From: an uncultured Bacteroidota bacterium
Lineage (GTDB): Bacteria > Bacteroidota > Bacteroidia > Bacteroidales > GCA-2748055
Assembly (NCBI GenBank): GCA_937129385.1
Contig: CAKZNC010000074.1
Span: 1 to 39,743 of the forward strand
Direction of reading: 5' to 3'
DNA length: 39,743 nucleotides
The position numbers and the translations under genes were made by a program. Position 1 is the first letter of the stretch; every line of letters begins with the position of its first letter. Positions 34,024-39,743 of this stretch are shown here, piece by piece. The notes beneath the pieces are model-generated. The model was not told the origin of the DNA. It saw only the letters and a program-made list of their open reading frames with translations, and did not search any database.

Positions 34024-35418
34024 CTATAAAATTGCCGGAAGCTGTACAACACAGAAATAGAGGAAAAAGAGGAAAGCGATCACCAGGCCGACACCGATCG
34101 ACCAATGGGGTCTGACAAGTTTCCTGACCTCTCCTTTGAAAAAACGGGGCATGATGTAGTAGAGACCGAATAGGATGACAATGGCCTGGAAGGGGGTCAG
34201 CAGCAAACCCTCAAAAATGGCGGCAAATTTCACAAGGACAACCGGTTTGTATCCCAGGGTGTATATGATGACCATGCTTGCTGCGGAGAGGATCACCAGT
34301 ATGGATCTGAATTGTACTTTCCAGGATGATTTTTTTGCAATGCGGGGCAGGCAGATCCGATAGGTGTCTGACAGCAGTCTCGGCCATCCGGCCAGCTGTC
34401 CGATCTGCGTGGAGAGAAGTGCTGCACTGCCACCAAGGACAAAGAGAAAGGCGCCGGCACTGCCCCAGTTGGAGGCAAAGATCTCTGAAAGCTGCAACGC
34501 GACTGACTCACCTTCGGGAATCACCTGGCGTGCGCCGAGGATTCCGGCCCCGGCGATCAGGAATCCACCTGTGGCAAGGATCCCGATGACCATCGCCAGT
34601 GATGCGTCCTTCGTGACGAAGCGGTTCCATCTCCTCAGTTCATTCACATCACCGGTATCAAGCTGAAGAAGTTTATCTGTGTCTGCCTTCCGGCCATAGC
34701 CGTCCTTTGTTGCATTCCCATATCCGGCCCCGATCACCCAGTAGCTGTACCAGACCTGACTTGCAAATCCGCCGGCACCCCAGCCCAGCAAGGGAAGGAT
34801 CTCTCTCCAGGGATTCACATCCAGCCCCTTCTCAAGGGCCCATTCCGGCATGCCGGGCCTGGAAGGGACCAATCCGGTAAAAAAATCTGCAGCAGCAGGG
34901 AAGACCCTCACAGACACATAGATCACGCCGATGATCACCGTCATGACAAGTACACTCATGGTGATCTTCAGCCACCTGAATTCACCTTTCCATGCGATCG
35001 CGAATGCAATAAGCGTGATCAGCCACCCGCAAATATAGCGGGGCAGATGTGTGATATGTGCGAGGAATATTCCTCCTGCCGAGGCCACCGAGCCGATCGA
35101 GATCGCTGCAGCACCGAGCTGGATGATCATGATCAGCCATACCGCCCAGTGGGCAGGTCCGGGCAGCCGGTCGAAAAGATCGATCATCCCCTCCCCGGTG
35201 GTTACTGTGTATCGGGCACCTGACATGCCGATCCAGAACTTCAGAAAGATGCCGATCACCACTGCCCATAAGATCCCGGTTCCCAGCAAGGCGCCGGCAC
35301 GTGTGGCGATGATCACCTCACCGGAACCGATGTATTCCGATACCCAGACCAGGGAGGGGCCGATCATGAGGAGGGCCGCAATCCCTGTCGGCGCTTTTTT
35401 TATGCGGGTGCTGCTCAT
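34024..35418 (-). CDS. Nramp-related transporter lacking the metal-site motifs
   Basis: The 464-residue product has about 11 membrane helices in the Nramp (LeuT-fold) pattern, with GPSLVWVSEYIGSGEVIIATRAG at the first helix (20-42, by position). The metal-binding DPGN of canonical Nramp proteins is replaced by IGSGE (30-34), and the helix-6 MPH motif by FASQVWYSYWVIGAGYG (218-234). Both direct metal ligands are therefore absent, so I do not claim manganese or iron transport; other substrates such as magnesium, aluminium or a non-metal are possible. It starts six bases after the DUF5686 gene stop, so both are one transcript. Confidence 0.85.
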   Translation of the reverse strand: MSSTRIKKAPTGIAALLMIGPSLVWVSEYIGSGEVIIATRAGALLGTGILWAVVIGIFLKFWIGMSGARYTVTTGEGMIDLFDRLPGPAHWAVWLIMIIQLGAAAISIGSVASAGGIFLAHITHLPRYICGWLITLIAFAIAWKGEFRWLKITMSVLVMTVIIGVIYVSVRVFPAAADFFTGLVPSRPGMPEWALEKGLDVNPWREILPLLGWGAGGFASQVWYSYWVIGAGYGNATKDGYGRKADTDKLLQLDTGDVNELRRWNRFVTKDASLAMVIGILATGGFLIAGAGILGARQVIPEGESVALQLSEIFASNWGSAGAFLFVLGGSAALLSTQIGQLAGWPRLLSDTYRICLPRIAKKSSWKVQFRSILVILSAASMVIIYTLGYKPVVLVKFAAIFEGLLLTPFQAIVILFGLYYIMPRFFKGEVRKLVRPHWSIGVGLVIAFLFFLYFCVVQLPAIL

Positions 35419-35424
35419 CTACAA

Positions 35425-38040
35425 CTAAAATCTCAGGTAAAAACGAAGGGCGGTCCCATAATAATGCCAGTTCTCAAAGGCGGCATAGATGCCAATGTCA
35501 AACAGGAACCCGATCTCGTTCAGGCTATATCCTGCCTGGATGTGATTCGGAACGCCGGGGGTCTGGAGATAGCCGACAGAAAGGGATTCGGTCCATAAGC
35601 GCTCACTGAACCATGGCAACATCTTCAGCAACAGGTAGGACGATGTGAGCGAAGCGTGGGCCCGTATAAAATAGTCATTGGTACTTGCCCGGTAATGATC
35701 GAGCAGGAGAAATGTTTCTTTGAATCCCATCATATCGAAGAGCAGGGGAGAGGCCCTGAAATGCCTGTAGTCAGAAAAATGCATTTCACCTGTGTGCAGG
35801 AATTTACCAGCTTCAAGACGATAATCAAGGGTGGAAAGCAGGCCGACCTCTTTCTCGTGGTGCAAACCACCGTAAACGAGGCTGTAATCGGCCCACCGGC
35901 CAGAACCCACGGGTATGGCCTGCCTGTAGACAGCAAAAAGGGTGGGGTATTCAGATTTAAAATACTGTTTACGCCCGTTCTTCAGGCGGTAATAATATTC
36001 GTACGTATATTCGAGCCTCACCTGTCCTGCCAGCAACCGCGAATCACGGAAGATGTCAAGTCCCGGATCCATGGCATATGGATAATTCGGATCATACGAT
36101 TTTGAGTTCCTGTACAGGAATGAAAAGTCGGAAAAGTTGGCAAGCTCTCTCCGGTTTTGCAGATCTGCAGTTGCATAGAATACCAATCCCGTTGCAAGGT
36201 CCATCCTGTGCTCCAGTGTCACATTCAGACTTTCATAGCGTTTTGAGTAGTTTTCGCGGTAAAAGAGTGAGTAAACGCTATTGGTGAAAGCCGGTATGCC
36301 GTATTCGCGATTGAAATCCAAAGATTTGTAGTCCGCCATCAATGCGATCTTTCCCCTGATCTTCGGAGCATACAGGATACTGGAGGTCCAGTTGAGATCC
36401 GGGGCCTTCCGCGCAAATGCATACCTCGCCTCCAGGTTCCACCGGTATACCACGCGGGTGGTCGGACGATGATCATATCCGAATCTCTGACCGTATATCC
36501 AGCCGTCCACGGTATTGAAGGATAACATCGAAGGATCGATGAGTCCGCCATGAATGAATTTGGTCTTGCGGTCGGCCGACTGGTATGTCCTGCCGGCAAG
36601 CAGGTAGCGTGTCCTGAACTTCGGACGCCTGGCCCTGATGATTGAATCCCTGCGTTCAGCCAGGGAGGCATCTCCGAAGCCGTATACCGAATCCCGAGTG
36701 ACAATGGTTTGTTCCTCTTCGATGGTCAGTGGAACAGGCCGGATATCGTTCCAGAATGTTGAGTCGTTCTTCACCGCATTCGGTGCGATGGAGAATTTGG
36801 TGCCCTCTACCTCAAGCTTGTTGCTGTCAGGATTGGCCTGCTCGGCCTCCTTCTCCATCAGCCTGGTCAGCTTGGCCATGTCCCGGTCATTGATCTCCTC
36901 CTTGTCAAGGATCTCTTTGATCTTTTCCTGTTCCTCCGTGGGCGGCGGAGCTTCCTCCTCCTGCTGCGCTGGTTGATTTGTGGGCTCAAAATAGGAGCGC
37001 GGGAGGTTCGGATTGAGTTTCGTAGATGTATATTTTAATGAGGAGACATAAGTCACATCTGCCTGAACCCCTGCGATCTGCACATCCATGTCAAGCTTGT
37101 GACTCACCGGGAGCCACGCATCCATAATCACATTTGCATACTGCTGCTGCAGGTACAGGGTTCCGGCAATGGTGTTCACCGTGAGGTCACTTGAATGCAG
37201 GCACCAGAGGTCCTCCACGATGTAGAGGTATCCTGAACAGAGCTGCTGACTCTTTCTTTTGGGTATCACCTTGATCTTGTCGATCATATGGGCTCCCTGC
37301 AGGAAGGATCCCTCGAAACTGAATGTATAATAAAAGAATGCGTTTCGTGCGAGCGGACTGACAAATGATTCGATTTGTGGTTCATAGAGGCTCGCGTTGA
37401 TGTAATCCATCGGGTTCACGTTTTGTACGTATCCCGGGATGGTATTCTGGGAGGCAACCACACGCATGTCATATTTATCAGGTGCGCGGTAGGTCACCTC
37501 ATTCAATGATTCCAGCATGTAGGCCCTGTTCTCCTCCACCTTAACATCTCCCACCTCGATGCGCTTGGCAATGGCCCTGGGGAGCTTGTGAAAATAGGCG
37601 GTCCCCTTGATGTAGATCTCGGCATTATAGGTGGATACCTGGTTCAGGTGATAATTTGCAAGTCCGATCGTCTTCCGCATGACCCTGTAGGCAGGATCTT
37701 CCCCTGTGGCGGAAACCCTCACTTCAGGGATCATATAGGTCTGCGGCGGCATGACCACCTCCATTTCGATCATCTGGTCAGTGATCACCACCTTCCTGGC
37801 CACTTCTGTATACCCCAGGCTGCGAAAAAAGATATTGTATTCACCGGGTGGCAAGGGGAGCGAAAAGAGTCCGAGCGAATTGCTGGTGGTACCGCGGGTC
37901 AGCTCCTTGATGAATATGGATGCATAGGAGACAGGTTTTCCTTCGACATCAACGATCTTGCCTTCGATGCCCTGCCCCCACAGACCATTGCCTGAAAGCA
38001 GAACGATAAGGCAGATTGAAAACAGGTATTTTTTCAGCAT
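35425..38040 (-). CDS. DUF5686 / carboxypeptidase-regulatory-like outer-membrane protein
   Basis: I start the 871-residue product at the ATG at 38040 because it opens a signal peptide (MLKKYLFSICLIVLLSGNGLWGQG); the 72 codons upstream in frame are not signal-like and run towards uxaC. Residues about 24-110 form a CarboxypepD_reg-like domain (GIEGKIVDVEGKPVSYASIFIKE, cited as part; SNSLGLFSLPLPPGEY). Then comes the DUF5686 domain with an acidic/proline-rich insert (QEEEAPPPTEEQEKIKEIL) and coiled segment, and a C-terminal part rich in alternating aromatic strands typical of an outer-membrane beta-barrel ending in YLRF. No TonB plug is seen, so it is not a SusC. It is co-transcribed with the Nramp-like gene (six-base gap). 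Confidence 0.88.
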   Translation of the reverse strand: MLKKYLFSICLIVLLSGNGLWGQGIEGKIVDVEGKPVSYASIFIKELTRGTTSNSLGLFSLPLPPGEYNIFFRSLGYTEVARKVVITDQMIEMEVVMPPQTYMIPEVRVSATGEDPAYRVMRKTIGLANYHLNQVSTYNAEIYIKGTAYFHKLPRAIAKRIEVGDVKVEENRAYMLESLNEVTYRAPDKYDMRVVASQNTIPGYVQNVNPMDYINASLYEPQIESFVSPLARNAFFYYTFSFEGSFLQGAHMIDKIKVIPKRKSQQLCSGYLYIVEDLWCLHSSDLTVNTIAGTLYLQQQYANVIMDAWLPVSHKLDMDVQIAGVQADVTYVSSLKYTSTKLNPNLPRSYFEPTNQPAQQEEEAPPPTEEQEKIKEILDKEEINDRDMAKLTRLMEKEAEQANPDSNKLEVEGTKFSIAPNAVKNDSTFWNDIRPVPLTIEEEQTIVTRDSVYGFGDASLAERRDSIIRARRPKFRTRYLLAGRTYQSADRKTKFIHGGLIDPSMLSFNTVDGWIYGQRFGYDHRPTTRVVYRWNLEARYAFARKAPDLNWTSSILYAPKIRGKIALMADYKSLDFNREYGIPAFTNSVYSLFYRENYSKRYESLNVTLEHRMDLATGLVFYATADLQNRRELANFSDFSFLYRNSKSYDPNYPYAMDPGLDIFRDSRLLAGQVRLEYTYEYYYRLKNGRKQYFKSEYPTLFAVYRQAIPVGSGRWADYSLVYGGLHHEKEVGLLSTLDYRLEAGKFLHTGEMHFSDYRHFRASPLLFDMMGFKETFLLLDHYRASTNDYFIRAHASLTSSYLLLKMLPWFSERLWTESLSVGYLQTPGVPNHIQAGYSLNEIGFLFDIGIYAAFENWHYYGTALRFYLRF

Positions 38041-38098
38041 CCTTTGGATTTGGGATTTGCCTAAATTACTATTTTCTGATAGAACGAATTTCTTTTGA

Positions 38099-39517
38099 TT
38101 AATTTTTTTCTCTCTCCTGGAATCCAAAATATCCCTTCGCATTCCTGTAACAGATATCCTGCACCATTCCTCCCACCATTTCCATATCACCCGGCAATTC
38201 CCCATTCTCCATATCTTCTCCAAGCAGGTTGCACAAGATCCTTCTGAAATATTCATGCCTGGGGAAAGATAGAAAACTGCGCGAATCGGTCAGCATCCCA
38301 ACGAACTTGCTAAGCAACCCAAGTTGGGAGAGGGTATTGATCTGCGCTTCCATCCCCGTTTTCTGGTCGAGGAACCACCAACCCGACCCAAACTGCATCT
38401 TGCCCGGCACCTTGCCATCATTGAAGTTGTAGGCCATGGTCACGATCACCTCATTCATCGAAGGATTGAGATTGTAGACGATCGTTTTTGCCAACTGGTC
38501 CAGTCCGTCCAGCCGGTCAAAAAGCTTTGACATCGCTGCGGCCATGCGGGAATCGCCAATGGAGTCATAGCCTGTATCCGGACCAAGCTGGTCGAATCTC
38601 CTGCTGTTGTTGTTACGAATGGCCCCAATATGGAACTGCTGTGTCCACCCTTTCTCATGGTCCATGACGGCCAGCTCGACCAGCATGGCAGATCTGAACT
38701 TCAGTTTTTCTTCTTCGGTCAGCGATTTTCCACCTCTTATTTTACTGAATATTACTTCGATCTCTTCGTGATCATACTCCTCGTAATAAAAAGTCTCCAG
38801 GCCATGGTCCGACAACCGGCATCCCATCTCAGCGAAATAATCATGGCGCTTCATGAGTGCTTCAAGGAGGTCCATGAAGGTGCTGACAGGATGATCTGCA
38901 ACCTCCTGCAGTTTGTCTATATATATATTGTAGGCGTAAGGGTCATCCACTGCCATGGCTTTGTCGGCCCTCCAGGTGGGCAATACCTTGATCTCGAAAC
39001 CATCCTCCCGGATCTTCCTGTGATGCCGGAGGTCGTCGACCGGATCGTCTGTTGTGCAAACCACCTCGACATTCATTTTCCGCAACAGGTTCCTGACGCT
39101 GTATTGGTTTGTTTGAAGCATTTCAGTCGTGCGCTTGAAAATCTCCCTGGCATTGTCAGGTCCCAGCAGTTCATCGATCCCGAAATATCTCCTAAGTTCA
39201 AGATGGGTCCAGTGATAAAGCGGATTGCGCAGGGTGGCCGGGACTGTCTCCGCCCACTTTAAAAATTTTTCTTCATCGGATGCATCTCCCGTGCAGAACT
39301 TTTCATCTACACCATTGGCCCGCATCGCCCTCCATTTATAATGATCACCCGCCAGCCAGACCTCGGTGATGTTTTTGAATTTTCGGTCATTTGCAATATC
39401 GGCAGGACTCAGGTGACAATGGTAGTCAATGATCGGCATCTTCACCGCATACTTGTGATAAAGGTCCTTTGCGGTCTGCGACCCAAGCAGGAAATTGTCA
39501 TCCATAAAAGGTTTCAT
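38099..39517 (-). CDS. uxaC: glucuronate isomerase
   Basis: A 472-residue uronate isomerase, converting D-glucuronate to D-fructuronate and D-galacturonate to D-tagaturonate. It has the amidohydrolase-type fold: IIDYHCHLSPADIANDR (29-45) with the metal-binding HxH, FKNITEVWLAGDHYKWRAMRANG (cited by position 47-69), CTTDDPVDDLRHH, FHIGAIRNNNSRRF, and DSRSFLSFPRHEYFRRILC near the C-terminus. Length is usual. It is alone on its transcript, downstream of the repeat array and upstream of the DUF5686 gene by 58 bases. With Eda and KduI/KduD it completes part of the uronate route. Confidence 0.97.
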   Translation of the reverse strand: MKPFMDDNFLLGSQTAKDLYHKYAVKMPIIDYHCHLSPADIANDRKFKNITEVWLAGDHYKWRAMRANGVDEKFCTGDASDEEKFLKWAETVPATLRNPLYHWTHLELRRYFGIDELLGPDNAREIFKRTTEMLQTNQYSVRNLLRKMNVEVVCTTDDPVDDLRHHRKIREDGFEIKVLPTWRADKAMAVDDPYAYNIYIDKLQEVADHPVSTFMDLLEALMKRHDYFAEMGCRLSDHGLETFYYEEYDHEEIEVIFSKIRGGKSLTEEEKLKFRSAMLVELAVMDHEKGWTQQFHIGAIRNNNSRRFDQLGPDTGYDSIGDSRMAAAMSKLFDRLDGLDQLAKTIVYNLNPSMNEVIVTMAYNFNDGKVPGKMQFGSGWWFLDQKTGMEAQINTLSQLGLLSKFVGMLTDSRSFLSFPRHEYFRRILCNLLGEDMENGELPGDMEMVGGMVQDICYRNAKGYFGFQEREKN

Positions 39518-39534
39518 AGGGCGTGTCGTTTAGT

Positions 39535-39544
39535 TTCACGTGAA
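39535..39544. promoter_or_regulatory. TTCACGTGAA palindrome upstream of uxaC
   Basis: A perfect 10-bp palindrome lies 18 bases before the uxaC start codon, in an AT-rich promoter gap without an exact TAnnTTTG. It may be an operator, but a 10-bp palindrome can occur by chance. Confidence 0.3.
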
Positions 39545-39626
39545 TATATATAGTTTTATATTGTATTCCAATTCAGCCTTCAGTCGTCAGCCACAATGCT
39601 TAGTTCATATCACACTTCACTCCTAG

Positions 39627-39743
39627 CCCTTTGCCCCTTGCCCTTTGCCCCTTGCCCCTTGCCCCTTGCTCATTGCCCTTTGCCCCTTGCTCATTGCCCT
39701 TTGCCCCTTGCCCCTTGCTCATTGCCCTTTGCCCCTTGCCCTT
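39627..39743. repeat. heptamer tandem repeat array at window end
   Basis: Sixteen complete heptamers of three types, CCCTTTG, CCCCTTG and CTCATTG, follow each other without gaps up to the window edge, plus a partial seventeenth. The order A-B-A-B-B-B-C-A-B-C-A-B-B-C-A-B shows a higher-order C-A-B unit. It lies in the non-coding DNA upstream of uxaC. It may continue outside the window and is likely to vary in length. Confidence 0.95.

Noticed and set aside
39627-39743. Possible CRISPR array
   Set aside because: The repeats are only seven bases long, contiguous and without spacers, and no cas genes are present.

Overview
The window looks like chromosomal DNA of a member of the Bacteroidota, plausibly a marine or anaerobic Bacteroidales-type polysaccharide degrader. 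The evidence is several promoters with the Bacteroidota TAnnTTTG -7 motif (some with an upstream TTTG), lipoproteins with short lipoboxes, a DUF5686/carboxypeptidase-regulatory outer-membrane protein, a Nudix-family sugar regulator next to xylB-xylA, and class II xylose isomerase. There are no rRNA or tRNA genes, no transposases, no phage genes and no CRISPR array. No stretch above 300 bases lacks a gene; the longest gaps are 31665-31901 and 39518-39743, and both hold repeats.

Layout. 1-1377 (minus): three-gene cluster of an unknown protein, an NTF2/SnoaL-like protein and a DUF3795 cysteine-rich protein cut by the window edge. 1491-4730 (minus): gamma-glutamyltranspeptidase and a GH28-like beta-helix protein. 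4900-10137 (plus): ABC ATPase, very large FtsX-type permease and a secreted PQQ-type beta-propeller, packed as one operon. 10160-12088 (minus): a stand-alone 2-oxoacid dehydrogenase acyltransferase domain and a pirin. 12164-15757 (minus): xylose operon, Nudix regulator - xylulokinase - xylose isomerase, with a near-perfect operator palindrome in front and a clear terminator behind. 15860-17653 (minus): PAS histidine kinase. 17732-21340 (minus): KDPG aldolase plus a complete TRAP transporter (P, Q, M). 21406-22836 (minus): iduronate-2-sulfatase-like lipoprotein. 23021-23752 (plus): secreted orphan. 23825-24589 (minus): WYL protein. 24706-28053 (minus): TIM-barrel isomerase-like lipoprotein and GH94 phosphorylase. 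28215-28637 (plus): STAS-like protein. 28656-31664 (minus): kduI, kduD, DUF4861. 31902-34017 (plus): GH30 and a lysoplasmalogenase-like protein. 34024-38040 (minus): DUF5686 outer-membrane protein and an Nramp-like transporter lacking the family's metal motifs. 38099-39517 (minus): uxaC. The window ends in a heptamer tandem repeat.

How the genes fit together. Many genes serve uronate and pentose use. KduI and KduD convert the unsaturated-uronate product to 2-keto-3-deoxygluconate, UxaC isomerises glucuronate/galacturonate, and Eda splits KDPG; the TRAP system encoded with eda probably imports a uronate or ketodeoxy acid. XylA and XylB feed xylose into the pentose phosphate pathway. GH28-like, GH30, sulfatase and DUF4861 proteins carry export signals and would act outside the cytoplasm on pectin- or glucuronan-like material; GH94 is cytoplasmic and phosphorolytic. 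No SusC/SusD pair is present, so this is a dispersed sugar-acid region rather than a classic PUL. KDG kinase, tagaturonate/fructuronate reductases and the dehydratases must lie elsewhere.

The most interesting non-coding signals are four tandem ~19-bp units sitting exactly between the divergent kduI and GH30 promoters, the 27-bp palindrome overlapping the xylose-operon promoter, and a 53-nt long hairpin between two minus-strand genes. The most interesting proteins are the motif-less Nramp-like transporter, the DctM with two extra membrane segments, the GH28-like protein without its GHG motif, and the ABC/FtsX/PQQ-propeller trio. I found no single system I can claim as wholly new.
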